Shown here: in pieces, positions 1 to 8,693 of the stretch | Numbering within the stretch: the first letter of the stretch is position 1 | Layout of the letters: the number at the start of each line of letters is the position of its first letter | Assembly (NCBI GenBank): GCA_963844655.1 | Contig: CAWJPA010000007.1 | Coordinates: 1,364,001 to 1,428,000, forward strand | Direction: 5' to 3' | Source: JASHPR01 sp963844655 | GTDB taxonomy: Bacteria; Actinomycetota; Actinomycetes; Streptosporangiales; Streptosporangiaceae | DNA: 64,000 nucleotides | Translations under genes and position numbers: made by a program | The notes under the pieces: model-generated | Databases searched by the model: none | The model's input: only the letters and a program-made list of their open reading frames with translations | Told to the model about the DNA's origin: nothing

Positions 1-16
1 CACATCGCACATTGAT

Positions 17-55
17 GGGAGCCCGGGCTAACCCAGATTGCGGACATGGGCTCCC
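17..55. terminator. Hairpin downstream of the first minus-strand gene
   Basis: Perfect 8-bp arms GGGAGCCC (17-24) and GGGCTCCC (48-55) enclose a 23-nt loop. The hairpin lies just past the stop of the minus-strand gene at 79-423, so a terminator is the simplest reading. There is no clear T-run. The arms resemble a tRNA acceptor stem, but the span is far too short for a tRNA. Confidence 0.3.
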
Positions 56-78
56 GCAGGCCTAGTCCGGGGGCCAGG

Positions 79-423
79 TCAGGCGTCCGCGTCCCGGGCG
101 TTCTGCGCATCCCCGGACTTCCGGGCTTCCTGCGTGTTCCGGGCTTCCTGCGCTTCCCGGACCTCCCGGGCCTTTCTCGCTTTCGGTGTCTCGCGGACCG
201 CGATGTCCAGCTCCGGCCGCCGCTGCCCGGCCTGGGCGTACAGCCGGTAGGCGGCCAGGTCCTGCTCGGTGAGCGGCGGCGGGAACAGGCTGCGCGGCCA
301 GAGCCTGCGGACCTTCACCACGTTCAGCTCGACCGCGTACAGGGTGATCTGGGCCTGATGGTGGCGCCGTACCCGGGGCGGCCAGCAGCCATTCCGCGGG
401 CGCGGGCGGTAACTTCGTGGCAT
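79..423 (-). CDS. Conserved-looking hypothetical protein with charged repetitive tail
   Basis: A 114-residue protein of unknown function. Residues 1-75 are basic and aromatic-rich (RPRNGCWPPRVRRHHQAQ, LWPRSLFPPPLTEQDLAAYRLYA); from about residue 80 the protein turns into an imperfect Ala/Arg/Glu repeat (QEARNTQEARKSGDAQNAR). Third codon positions are strongly G/C from about codon 20 to 78, which supports real coding. Its ATG shares the CATG tetranucleotide with the divergent lysA start, so the two start codons overlap and its first codons contain the lysA -10 region. No signal peptide or membrane segment is visible. I do not recognise a family. Confidence 0.55.
   Translation of the reverse strand: MPRSYRPRPRNGCWPPRVRRHHQAQITLYAVELNVVKVRRLWPRSLFPPPLTEQDLAAYRLYAQAGQRRPELDIAVRETPKARKAREVREAQEARNTQEARKSGDAQNARDADA
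410..415 (+). promoter_or_regulatory. -10-like element of a probable leaderless lysA transcript
   Basis: TAACTT at 410-415 is followed by exactly six bases and then the lysA ATG at 422, with no Shine-Dalgarno sequence. This spacing would place the transcription start on or next to the A of the ATG. A convincing -35 is not seen. Confidence 0.45.
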
Positions 424-1828
424 GAGCCGCGTCGCCCATCCCGCAGGCCCGCGTCACGCCGACGTCCTGCCGCCCGACCACCCGCCGCAGCGCCCGGATG
501 ACGTCAACACCCTCGATCCGGCCATCTGGCCGCGGACCGCGCGCCGCGACGGCGGGGCCCTGGTGCTCGGCGGCATGGACGCGCGCGGGCTCGCTGAGCA
601 ATTCGGCACGCCGGTGTTCGTGTGCGACGAGGAGGACTTCCGGAGCCGGTGCCGGGAGTTCCGTGACGCGTTCGGCGAGGACGCCGGCGTGTTCTACGCC
701 GCGAAGGCGTTCTGCTGCCGGGCCGTGCTGCGCTGGGTCAGCCAGGAGGGCCTGGGCGTGGACGTGTGCACCGGCGGCGAGCTCGAGGTCGCGCTGCAGG
801 CCGGGGTGGCGCCGGAGATGATCACGCTGCACGGCAGCAACAAGCTGCCCGGTGAGCTCGACCGTGCGGTCACGGCCGGTGTGGGGCACATCGTGGTGGA
901 CTCCTTCGATGAGATCGGGCGGCTGACCGCGATCGCGGAGCGGCACGTGGCCGACCACGGCGCCGCGCGGCGGCCGCGGGTCCTGGTGCGGGTCACCACC
1001 GGCGTGGAGGCCGCCGTGCACGAGTTCGTGGCCACCGCGCACGATGACCAGAAGTTCGGCTTCTCGCTCGCGTCGGGCGCGGCCGACGAGGCGGTCCGGC
1101 AGGTGCTCGACGCCGCGGTGCTCGACTTCGCCGGCCTGCACTCGCACATCGGTTCGCAGATCTACGACACGGCCGGCTTCGAGGTGGCCGCGCACCGGGT
1201 GCTCGAGCTCGCCGTCCGGATCAAGGCATCCCGAGGGATCGGCATCGACGAGCTGAACCTGGGTGGCGGCTTCGGCATCGCGTACATGCCGGGCGACGAC
1301 CCGGCCGACATCAAGGTGGTCGCCCAGAACCTGCGGGACATCCTGGACTCGCAGTGCCGCGCGGCGGGCCTGCCCCGGCCCCGGCTCACCGTCGAGCCGG
1401 GCCGGGCCATCGCCGGGCCGGGCACGGTCACGCTGTACGAGGTCGGCACCGTGAAGGACGTGGACGGGCTGCGGACGTACGTCAGCATCGACGGCGGCAT
1501 GAGCGACAACATCCGCACCGCGCTGTACGACGCCGAGTACACCTGCGTGCTGGCCTCTCGGGAGTCCAGCGCGCCGTCCGTGCTGTGCCGGCTGGTCGGC
1601 AGGCACTGCGAGAGCGGGGACATCGTGGTCAGGGACGCGTACCTGCCGGGCGACGTGGCCGTGGGCGACCTGATCGCGGTGGCGGCCACCGGGGCCTACT
1701 GCCGGTCGATGGCGAGCAATTACAACCACGTGCCGCGGCCGGGCGTGGTCGCGGTCCGTGACGGCGCGGCACGGATCCTGCTGCGCCGGGAGACAACCGA
1801 CGACCTGCTGCGGCTGGACGCCGGATGA
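422..1828 (+). CDS. lysA: Diaminopimelate decarboxylase
   Basis: Decarboxylates meso-diaminopimelate to L-lysine, the last step of lysine synthesis, using PLP in the cytoplasm. The 468-residue product fits the family, with about 35 extra N-terminal residues. Visible: the PLP-lysine region (VFYAAKAF), the CTGGEL segment, the glycine loop NLGGGFGIAY, EPGRAI for phosphate binding, and the C-terminal catalytic CESGD and GAYCRSMASNYN segments of fold-type III decarboxylases. The start at 422 is chosen because a TAACTT box ends six bases upstream. The galT gene follows after 7 bp, so lysA and the gal genes are probably co-transcribed, although the pathways are unrelated. Confidence 0.95.
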   Translation: MSRVAHPAGPRHADVLPPDHPPQRPDDVNTLDPAIWPRTARRDGGALVLGGMDARGLAEQFGTPVFVCDEEDFRSRCREFRDAFGEDAGVFYAAKAFCCRAVLRWVSQEGLGVDVCTGGELEVALQAGVAPEMITLHGSNKLPGELDRAVTAGVGHIVVDSFDEIGRLTAIAERHVADHGAARRPRVLVRVTTGVEAAVHEFVATAHDDQKFGFSLASGAADEAVRQVLDAAVLDFAGLHSHIGSQIYDTAGFEVAAHRVLELAVRIKASRGIGIDELNLGGGFGIAYMPGDDPADIKVVAQNLRDILDSQCRAAGLPRPRLTVEPGRAIAGPGTVTLYEVGTVKDVDGLRTYVSIDGGMSDNIRTALYDAEYTCVLASRESSAPSVLCRLVGRHCESGDIVVRDAYLPGDVAVGDLIAVAATGAYCRSMASNYNHVPRPGVVAVRDGAARILLRRETTDDLLRLDAG

Positions 1829-1835
1829 TGGGGCC

Positions 1836-2981
1836 ATGACGGCGGAGAGCGCGGAGGCCAGACCAGACCCCGGTGCCGCCGTGGCGCCGGGAGCGGCCCC
1901 GGAGAAGGCCTCGGTGCGGCTGGCCGACGGCCGGGAGCTGATTTACTTCGGCGACTCGGCGGACTGGGCCGCCGGGTACCCCGATCTCCGGGACCTCGGC
2001 GCTATCCACGCCTCGTCGCAGGTCCGCTACGACCCCCTGCTCGGCGAGTGGGTCATCATCGCCAGCCACCGGCAGGACCGCACCTACCTGCCGCCGCCCG
2101 ACCACTGCCCGCTCGACCCGTCGGCGCCCGGCAGGCTCACCGAGATTCCGGCGCCCAGCTACGAGGTGGCGGTGTTCGAGAACCGGTTCCCCTCGCTGTT
2201 CACCGGGGCGGGCGGCGCCGCGCCGGATCAGCCGGGCCTGCTGGCCACGCGCCCGGGCAACGGCCGGTGCGAGGTGGTGTGCTTCAGCCCCGAGCATTCG
2301 GCGTCGTTCGCCGACCTGACCCACGAGCAGGCCGCCCTGGTCCTGGCCGCCTGGATCGACCGCACCACCGCGCTGGCCGCGCGGCCCGAGGTCGAGCAGG
2401 TCTTCTGCTTCGAGAACCGGGGCCAGGAGATCGGGGTGACGCTGAGCCACCCGCACGGCCAGATCTACGCCTACCCGTTCGTCACCCCGCGCACCGCGCG
2501 CATGCTCGCGACCGTGGCGCAGTACCAGCGCGACACCGGGCGCAACCTGTTCGACGACGTGCTCGCGGCGGAGCTGGCCGACGGGTCGCGGACCGTGATC
2601 GCGGGCGAGCACTGGACCGCGTTCGTGCCGCACGCCGCGCGCTGGCCCTACGAGGTTCACCTCTATCCCCGCCGCCGGGTGCCGGACCTGCCCGCGCTGA
2701 CCGCGGCCGAGCGGAGCGAGTTCTGCGACATCTACCTGGACCTGCTGCGCCGGTTCGACCGGCTCTTCGACACCCCTGCGCCCTACATCTCGGGCTGGCA
2801 TCAGGCGCCCGTGCGCACCGGCAGGCCGGAGTTCGCGCTGCACCTGGAGCTGTTCACGATCCGCCGTGCCCCGGGCAAGCTGAAGTACCTGGCCGGCTCG
2901 GAGTCGGGCATGGGCGCGTTCGCCAACGACATACGACCCGAGACGGCGGCGGCCACGCTGCGGGAGCTGGAGGCGGGATGA
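1836..2981 (+). CDS. galT: Galactose-1-phosphate uridylyltransferase
   Basis: Leloir-pathway enzyme that exchanges UMP between UDP-glucose and galactose-1-phosphate. The 381-residue product has the catalytic His-Pro-His triad in TLSHPHGQIYAYP, the N-terminal VRYDPLLGEWVIIASHRQDR block and the ENRFPSLF block of the HIT-superfamily GalT. The ATG at 1836, 7 bp after the lysA stop, gives the family-like N terminus. The gene ends in an ATGA overlap with galE, so the two are translationally coupled. The N-terminal 25 residues are Ala/Pro-rich and outside the domain. Confidence 0.94.
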   Translation: MTAESAEARPDPGAAVAPGAAPEKASVRLADGRELIYFGDSADWAAGYPDLRDLGAIHASSQVRYDPLLGEWVIIASHRQDRTYLPPPDHCPLDPSAPGRLTEIPAPSYEVAVFENRFPSLFTGAGGAAPDQPGLLATRPGNGRCEVVCFSPEHSASFADLTHEQAALVLAAWIDRTTALAARPEVEQVFCFENRGQEIGVTLSHPHGQIYAYPFVTPRTARMLATVAQYQRDTGRNLFDDVLAAELADGSRTVIAGEHWTAFVPHAARWPYEVHLYPRRRVPDLPALTAAERSEFCDIYLDLLRRFDRLFDTPAPYISGWHQAPVRTGRPEFALHLELFTIRRAPGKLKYLAGSESGMGAFANDIRPETAAATLRELEAG

Positions 2982-3952
2982 GGCTGCTGGTCACCGGGGG
3001 CGCCGGGTACATCGGCAGCGTCGTCGCGGCCCAGCTCGCCGACGACGGCCACGACGTCGCGGTCCTGGATGACCTTTCCACCGGCCACGAGGACGCCGTC
3101 CCCGCCGCGGCCGCCTTCCACCGTGGCACGGTCACCGGCGACGCGCAGGCCGTGCTCGGCGCCGGGATCGACGCGGTGCTCCACTTCGCGGCCAAGTCGC
3201 TGGTCGGCGAGTCGGTCGAGTTCCCTGGCCGGTACTGGGAGAACAACCTCGGCGGCACGCTGGCCCTGCTCGAGGCCATGCGGGTCACCGGCACACGCCG
3301 GATCGTGTTCTCCTCCACCGCAGCGGTCTACGGCGAGCCTGAGCACATCCCGATCGCCGAGACCGACCCGGTGCGGCCCACCAGCCCGTACGGCGCGTCC
3401 AAGGTCGCCGTGGACACGGCCCTGGCCGCCTACGCCCGGATGCACCAGCTCGGCGCGGTCAGCCTGCGCTACTTCAACGTCGCGGGCGCTCACGCCGACG
3501 CCGCGGGCACCTGGCGCGGTGAGCGGCACACCCCGGAGACGCACCTGATCCCCACCATCCTCGCCGCGGCCCGCGGAGGGGGGCAGATCCGGCTGTTCGG
3601 CGACGACTACCCGACGCCCGACGGGACCTGCATCAGGGACTACATCCACGTGTCGGACCTGGCCCGCGCCCACGTGCTGGCGCTGGACGCCACCGCTCCC
3701 GGCTCGCACCGCGTGTACAACCTCGGCAGCGGGACCGGCTACTCCAACCGCGAGGTGCTCGCCGCCTGCCGGGAGGTGACCGGCCGCGAGATCCCGGCGC
3801 AGGTAGCGCCCAGACGGCCGGGCGACCCGGCGGTCCTGGTCGCCTCGTCCGAGGCCATCGCCGCCGATCTCGGCTGGAGGCCAGAACGCGACCTGCGCTC
3901 CATGGTCGCCGACGCCTGGACCTTCGCCCAGCACCCGGCTCAGGCCCGGTGA
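2978..3952 (+). CDS. galE: UDP-glucose 4-epimerase
   Basis: Interconverts UDP-galactose and UDP-glucose with bound NAD. The 324-residue extended-SDR protein starts with the NAD motif GGAGYIG at residues 7-13 and has the SSTAAVYGEP serine region, the catalytic tyrosine-lysine pair in SPYGASK, and the RYFNVAGA and GTCIRDYIHVSDLA blocks typical of GalE. It overlaps galT by ATGA and is followed 7 bp later by galK, so all three Leloir enzymes come from one transcript. Confidence 0.95.
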   Translation: MRLLVTGGAGYIGSVVAAQLADDGHDVAVLDDLSTGHEDAVPAAAAFHRGTVTGDAQAVLGAGIDAVLHFAAKSLVGESVEFPGRYWENNLGGTLALLEAMRVTGTRRIVFSSTAAVYGEPEHIPIAETDPVRPTSPYGASKVAVDTALAAYARMHQLGAVSLRYFNVAGAHADAAGTWRGERHTPETHLIPTILAAARGGGQIRLFGDDYPTPDGTCIRDYIHVSDLARAHVLALDATAPGSHRVYNLGSGTGYSNREVLAACREVTGREIPAQVAPRRPGDPAVLVASSEAIAADLGWRPERDLRSMVADAWTFAQHPAQAR

Positions 3953-3959
3953 CCGCGAG

Positions 3960-5117
3960 GTGATCCCGCCCGACGCCGCCGACCTGGCCGCCCGCTGGTT
4001 CGGCGAGTGCTACGCCGCCCCGGCCGAGGGCGTGTGGCAGGCCCCGGGGCGGGTCAACCTCATCGGCGAGCACACCGATTACAACGAGGGGTTCGTGCTG
4101 CCGTTCGCGCTCGGCCAGGGGGTCAGGGCCGCCGCGGCACGGCGCGACGACGGCCGGCTCGAGCTGTGCTCCCGTCAGGCCCCTGACGCGCCCGCCACGG
4201 TGGCGCTGGACTCGGCCGCGCCGGGCTCGGTCACCGGCTGGGCGGCGTACCCGGCGGGGGTCGCCTGGGCGCTCCGGCGGGCCGGGCAGGCCGTGGCTGG
4301 CGCCAGCATCGCCATCGACGCTGACCTCGAGCGGGGCTCGGGGCTGTCATCCTCGGCTGCGCTGGAGTGTGCCACGGCGCTCGCCCTCACCGACCTGAAC
4401 GGGCTGAGCGTGCCCCGGCCCGAGCTGGCCGCGCTGGCCCGGTGCGCGGAGAACGAGTTCGTCGGGGTCCCGACCGGGATCATGGACCAGTCCGCGTCGC
4501 TGCTCTGCGAGGCCGGTCATGCCTTGCTGCTGGACTGCCGCAGCGGCGCGAGCAGCGCCGTGCCGCTCGACCTCGCCGCGGCCGGCCTGATCCTGCTCGT
4601 GGTCGACACCCGGGTGCCGCACGCGCTGTCCGACGGGCGGTACGCGGCCCGGCGCCGGGCCTGCGAGGAGGCGGCCCGGGCCCTCGGCGTGCGGTCGCTG
4701 CGGGACGTGACGGACGACCCGGGCGCCGTCGACCGCCTGGCCGACCCGGTCCTGCGGCGCCGGGCCCGCCACGTGATCACCGAGAACGCCCGCGTCCTCG
4801 AGGCCGTGGCCCTGCTGCGGGCGGGCCAGCCCGCCGGGTGCGGGCCGCTGCTGTCCGCCTCCCACGCCTCGCTCCGCGACGATTTCGAGGTCTCCTGGCC
4901 GCAGGCCGACGCCGGGGTCGAGGCGGCCGCGGCCGGCGGCGCGCTCGGCGCGCGGATGACCGGCGGCGGGTTCGGCGGGGCGTTCATCGCGCTGACCGCG
5001 GTTGGGCAGGCGGAGCAGGTCCGGGCGAGCATCCGTGGCCGATTCACCCTTCAGGGCTGGGCGGAGCCCGGGTTCCTGGACGCGCTGCCATCCGCCGGAG
5101 CCCAGCGGCTGCGGTGA
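3960..5117 (+). CDS. galK: Galactokinase
   Basis: Phosphorylates galactose at C1 with ATP (GHMP kinase). The 385-residue protein shows the galactokinase signature PGRVNLIGEHTDYNEGFVLP near residue 23, the GHMP ATP loop GSGLSSSAALE, MDQSASL and the C-terminal glycine motif MTGGGFGGAFIAL. The start is taken as the GTG at 3960. It is weakly supported by a ribosome site, but it gives the usual spacing to the signature. It is the last gene of the lysA-galTEK block. Confidence 0.94.
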   Translation: MIPPDAADLAARWFGECYAAPAEGVWQAPGRVNLIGEHTDYNEGFVLPFALGQGVRAAAARRDDGRLELCSRQAPDAPATVALDSAAPGSVTGWAAYPAGVAWALRRAGQAVAGASIAIDADLERGSGLSSSAALECATALALTDLNGLSVPRPELAALARCAENEFVGVPTGIMDQSASLLCEAGHALLLDCRSGASSAVPLDLAAAGLILLVVDTRVPHALSDGRYAARRRACEEAARALGVRSLRDVTDDPGAVDRLADPVLRRRARHVITENARVLEAVALLRAGQPAGCGPLLSASHASLRDDFEVSWPQADAGVEAAAAGGALGARMTGGGFGGAFIALTAVGQAEQVRASIRGRFTLQGWAEPGFLDALPSAGAQRLR

Positions 5118-5168
5118 CGCCGGTCCCGCCGCGCTGCCACCGCCGTGCCTCACGGCCCGGCCGCTGCG

Positions 5169-5197
5169 GTGACGGCTACCCGGCTGCTGGATAGCCT
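5169..5197 (+). promoter_or_regulatory. Promoter of the hom-thrC-thrB operon
   Basis: GTGACG (5169-5174) and TAGCCT (5192-5197) are separated by 17 bp, a reasonable sigma-70-type promoter. The predicted start lies near 5204. The leader carries AGGAGG at 5219-5224, six bases before the ATG at 5231, so this operon has a normal leader. A small hairpin (GCCGTG/CACGGC, 5142-5156) between galK and the promoter may help terminate the gal transcript. Confidence 0.45.
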
Positions 5198-5230
5198 TGT
5201 CAGATTGCGCCAGGCCGCAGGAGGACGTTC

Positions 5231-6553
5231 ATGGGAGAAGGCACAGCCAGACCGCCGCGAGAGGGCCCGCTGCGGGTGGCCCTGCTCGGCTGCGGCGCCG
5301 TGGGCTCGCAGGTGTTCCGCCTGCTCGGCGACCAGGCACCTGACCTGGCTGCGCGGGTCGGCGCGCCGCTGCAGGTGGCCGGCGTCGCGGTCAGGGACCC
5401 GGGCGGGCGCGCGCGGGCGGCCGGGGTCCCTGAGCGGCTGATCACGACCGACGCCATGGGCCTGGTCACCCGGCCCGACGTCGACATCGTGGTCGAGATG
5501 ATCGGCGGCATCGAGCCCGCCCGGTCGCTGCTGCTGGCGGCGATGGAGGCGGGCAAGTCGGTGGTGACCGCCAACAAGGCGCTGCTCGGCGCGCACGGCG
5601 CGGCCATGCACGCCGCCGCCCGCCAGCACGGCGCCGACCTGTTCTACGAGGCGTCGGTGGCCGGGGCCATCCCGCTGCTGCGGCCGCTGCGCGAATCGCT
5701 GGCCGGCGACGCGGTCCGGCGGGTGCTCGGGATCGTCAACGGGACGACGAACTACATACTCGACAAGATGGACACCTCCGGCGCGGAGTTCGGCGACGCG
5801 CTGAAGGAGGCCCAGGCGCTCGGCTACGCGGAGGCCGACCCCACCGCCGACGTGGGCGGCTTCGACGCCGCGGCCAAGGCGGCCATCCTGGCCAGCCTCG
5901 CGTTCCACACCAGGGTCAGCACCGACGACGTCTACTGCCAGGGCATCGCGGCGGTGACATCGGCCGATATCGCCAGCGCCCGCACCCTCGGCTGCGTGGT
6001 CAAGCTGATCGCGATCTGCGAGCGCTACGACAACGGGATCTCGGCCCGGGTGCACCCGGCGATGATCCCCCGGGAGCACCCGCTCGCCTCGGTCCGTGAG
6101 GCCTACAACGCGGTGTTCGTCGAGGCGGAGTCGGCCGGCCGTCTCATGTTCTACGGCGCCGGGGCCGGCGGCGGCCCGACGGCCAGCGCCGTGCTCGGCG
6201 ACCTGGTGGTGGTCGCGCGCAACCGGGTCGCCGCGATCCGCGGCCCGGACGCGCCCAGCTACGCCGAGCTCCCGGTGCTGCCCATGGCCGAGGCGCTGAC
6301 CCGGTACCACGTGGCCCTCGACGTCGCGGACCGGCCCGGTGTGCTGGCCCCGGTGGCCGAGGCCTTTGCCCGGCACAACGTGTCGATCAAGGCGGTGCGC
6401 CAGGAAGGCCGCGGCGCCGAGGCCTACCTGGTGATCGTCACGCACACCGCCCGCGAGGCCGAGCTCGCGGCGACCGTGGCCGAACTGTCCGCGATGGAGG
6501 CTGTCCGGGCGGTCGACAGCGTCATGCGCGTGGAAGCGGAGGACAGCGAGTGA
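5231..6553 (+). CDS. hom: Homoserine dehydrogenase
   Basis: NAD(P)-dependent reduction of aspartate semialdehyde to homoserine, the branch to threonine and methionine. The 440-residue monofunctional enzyme has the Rossmann motif GCGAVGSQV (residues 18-26), the substrate blocks NKALLGAHG, EASVAGAIPLL and GIVNGTTNYIL, and the GYAEADPTADV.G.DAAAK signature. Residues about 360-430 form an ACT domain (YHVALDVADRPGVLAPVAEAF), the usual threonine feedback sensor. A canonical AGGAGG site fixes the ATG start. The stop overlaps the thrC start as GTGA. Confidence 0.95.
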   Translation: MGEGTARPPREGPLRVALLGCGAVGSQVFRLLGDQAPDLAARVGAPLQVAGVAVRDPGGRARAAGVPERLITTDAMGLVTRPDVDIVVEMIGGIEPARSLLLAAMEAGKSVVTANKALLGAHGAAMHAAARQHGADLFYEASVAGAIPLLRPLRESLAGDAVRRVLGIVNGTTNYILDKMDTSGAEFGDALKEAQALGYAEADPTADVGGFDAAAKAAILASLAFHTRVSTDDVYCQGIAAVTSADIASARTLGCVVKLIAICERYDNGISARVHPAMIPREHPLASVREAYNAVFVEAESAGRLMFYGAGAGGGPTASAVLGDLVVVARNRVAAIRGPDAPSYAELPVLPMAEALTRYHVALDVADRPGVLAPVAEAFARHNVSIKAVRQEGRGAEAYLVIVTHTAREAELAATVAELSAMEAVRAVDSVMRVEAEDSE

Positions 6554-7653
6554 ACGCGCCCGCCACGCCTGCGGAGCCCGCGGTGCCCACCGCGGCCCGC
6601 GGGCCGTGGCGCGGCGTGATCGCGGAGTACCGCGATCTGCTGCCGGTGACCGAACAGACCCCCGTGGTCACGCTGGGCGAGGGCGGCACGCCGCTGGTGC
6701 CGGCGGCCACGCTGTCGGCCATGACCGGATGCGACGTCTACCTCAAGGTCGAGGCGGGCAACCCGACCGGGTCGTTCAAGGACCGCGGCATGACGGTGGC
6801 GGTCAGCGCCGCGGTCGGCCGCGGCGCGACCGCGGTCATCTGCGCGTCCACGGGCAACACCAGCGCGAGCGCCGCCGCCTACGCGGCCAAGGCGGGCCTG
6901 ACCTGCGCCGTGCTCGTGCCGCGCGGCAACATCGCGGTCGGCAAGCTGGCCCAGGCCCTGGTGCACGGCGCCCGGCTGCTGCAGGTGGACGGGAACTTCG
7001 ACGACTGCCTGGAACTCGTGCGCAAGCTGGCGGTGGACTACCCGGTCGCGCTGGTCAACTCCGTGAACCCGGACCGGCTCGAGGGCCAGAAGACCGCGGC
7101 CTTCGAGATCGTGGACGCGCTCGGCGACGCCCCGGACGTGCACTGCCTGCCGGTCGGCAACGCCGGCAACATCGCGGCCTACTGGAAGGGCTACACCGAG
7201 TACGCCGAGCGGGGAACGGCGACCCGGCGGCCCCGGATGCTGGGCTTCCAGGCCAGTGGCGCCGCACCCATCGTCGCGGGACGGCCGGTGCTTTCCCCCA
7301 CCACGATCGCCACCGCGATCCGGATCGGCAACCCGGCGTCCTGGCGGCTGGCGGAGGCGGCGCGGGACGAGTCCGGCGGCCTGATCGCGTCCGTGACCGA
7401 CCGGCAGATACTCACCACCTACCGGCTGCTGGCCCGCAAGGAGGGCGTGTTCGGCGAACTGGCCTCGGCGGCGGGCGTGGCCGGCCTGCTGCAGGCCCGG
7501 GAGAACGGCGAGGTCGCGGCCGGTTCCAGGGTGGTCTGCACGATCACCGGCCACGGGCTAAAGGACCCGGACTGGGCCGTGTCTGCCGCACCCGCGCCGG
7601 TCACCATCCCGGCCGACGCCCCGGCCGCCGCGGCCGAGCTTGGCCTGGCATGA
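6550..7653 (+). CDS. thrC: Threonine synthase
   Basis: PLP enzyme converting O-phosphohomoserine to threonine. The 367-residue product has the PLP-lysine motif NPTGSFKDRGM (about residues 71-81), the ASTGNTSASAAAYAAKAG phosphate-binding region, and PVGNAGNIAAYWKGY. This is the short bacterial form lacking the long N-terminal extension. GTG at 6550 overlaps the hom stop; the 3' end overlaps thrB by ATGA. The middle position in hom-thrC-thrB is the standard actinobacterial order. Confidence 0.95.
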   Translation: MNAPATPAEPAVPTAARGPWRGVIAEYRDLLPVTEQTPVVTLGEGGTPLVPAATLSAMTGCDVYLKVEAGNPTGSFKDRGMTVAVSAAVGRGATAVICASTGNTSASAAAYAAKAGLTCAVLVPRGNIAVGKLAQALVHGARLLQVDGNFDDCLELVRKLAVDYPVALVNSVNPDRLEGQKTAAFEIVDALGDAPDVHCLPVGNAGNIAAYWKGYTEYAERGTATRRPRMLGFQASGAAPIVAGRPVLSPTTIATAIRIGNPASWRLAEAARDESGGLIASVTDRQILTTYRLLARKEGVFGELASAAGVAGLLQARENGEVAAGSRVVCTITGHGLKDPDWAVSAAPAPVTIPADAPAAAAELGLA

Positions 7654-8693
7654 GCCCGGCACCAGCTTCCCCCCGCCCGCACCACCCGGCCCGCCCGCAC
7701 CACCCGGCCCGCCCGTACTCCCCGGCCCGCCCGCACCCCCGCTCAGGCCCGCGCTGGCCGGACCGGCCGGTGACCGTCAGGGTCCCGGCCACGAGCGCGA
7801 ACCTGGGGCCGGGTTTCGACGCCCTGGGCCTGGCGCTGGCCATGCACGACGTGGTGACGGCGCGCGTCACCGACGGCGGTCTGTCGATCGAGGTGTCCGG
7901 CCCGGGGGAGGAAACCGCGGCCGCGGGGGAGGAGCACCTCGTGGTCCGCGCCATGCGGGCCGCGTTCGCCGAACTGAACGTCCAGCCGCCCGGCATCGGG
8001 CTGCGGTGCGCGAACGCCATCCCGCAGGGGTTCGGGCTCGGCTCCTCGGCCGGCGCGATCGTGGCCGGCCTGCTGGCCGCGCGGGCGCTGGCCCAGGCCG
8101 GCGCGGGCGGGGAAAGCCCCGGGCTCAGCGACGCGGACATACTTCGGCTCGCCTCGCGGCTTGAGGGGCACCCGGACAACGTGGCCGCGTGCCTGGCGGG
8201 CGGCCTCACGATCGCCTGGACCCCGGCGGGCGGAGCCCGGGCCGCGCGGCTGGCCCCGGTACTCGGGCTGACCCCGGTCGTCTGTGTTCCGGCCTCGCCG
8301 CTGTCCACCGCCGAGGCCCGCCAGGTGCTGCCGCCCGCGGTGCTGCACGCCGACGCCGCGGCGAACTCGGCCCGCGCGGCGCTGCTGATCGCGGCGCTGA
8401 CCGCCGACCCCAGCCTGCTCATGGTCGGGACCGAGGACTTCCTGCACCAGCGCTACCGCGCCATGGCGATTCCCGCCACCTCGGACCTGATCGAGCGGCT
8501 GCGCACGGCGGGGATCCCCGCCGTCGTCTCCGGCGCCGGGCCCTCCGTGCTCGCGTTCACCATGGCGGGAGCCCAGCCCGGGCCGGATGCCGTGCGGCAG
8601 ATCGCGGGCGGCGGCGTCCGCGCCTCGTGGCGGGTTCACGTCCTCGACGTCGATCGTGACGGCGCCACCGTCGGCCCGCGGCGTCAGGCGTAG
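7650..8693 (+). CDS. thrB: Homoserine kinase with a repeat-containing N-terminal extension
   Basis: GHMP kinase that phosphorylates homoserine. The kinase core starts near residue 39 (VTVRVPATSANLGPGFDALGLAL) and includes the ATP loop PQGFGLGSSAGAIVAGL and the HPDNVAACLAGGLT block. The preceding 38 residues are an unusual Arg/Pro/His stretch built from RPHHPA repeats (see the repeat feature). If this segment is not translated, initiation would be at the GTG just before VRVPATSANLG; the ATGA overlap with thrC favours the long form. The 3' end overlaps the convergent MBL gene by 10 bp. Confidence 0.93.
   Translation: MSPAPASPRPHHPARPHHPARPYSPARPHPRSGPRWPDRPVTVRVPATSANLGPGFDALGLALAMHDVVTARVTDGGLSIEVSGPGEETAAAGEEHLVVRAMRAAFAELNVQPPGIGLRCANAIPQGFGLGSSAGAIVAGLLAARALAQAGAGGESPGLSDADILRLASRLEGHPDNVAACLAGGLTIAWTPAGGARAARLAPVLGLTPVVCVPASPLSTAEARQVLPPAVLHADAAANSARAALLIAALTADPSLLMVGTEDFLHQRYRAMAIPATSDLIERLRTAGIPAVVSGAGPSVLAFTMAGAQPGPDAVRQIAGGGVRASWRVHVLDVDRDGATVGPRRQA
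7674..7733 (+). repeat. 18-bp tandem repeat at the start of thrB
   Basis: Three consecutive 18-bp units begin at 7674, 7692 and 7710, encoding RPHHPA, RPHHPA and RPYSPA, followed by a partial fourth unit (RPHPR). The first two units are identical at the protein level and nearly so in DNA. Copy number is likely to vary by slippage without changing frame. Confidence 0.85.

Noticed and set aside
17..55. tRNA-like acceptor stem (GGGAGCC/GGCTCCC)
   Set aside because: The whole span is 39 bp, with no D, anticodon or T arms; it is kept only as a possible terminator hairpin.
62..1837. Very long minus-strand open frame over lysA
   Set aside because: It is a GC-rich shadow frame: the plus strand encodes every LysA motif, and the minus frame has no recognisable domain. 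The same applies to the long open frames opposite galT, galE, hom, hisC and others.
7674..7733. CRISPR-like repeats
   Set aside because: Units are contiguous with no spacers and lie in a coding frame. No CRISPR array or cas gene is present in the window.
8684..8693. Frameshift or fusion at the thrB/MBL junction
   Set aside because: The genes simply converge with a 10-bp overlap; both C termini look complete.
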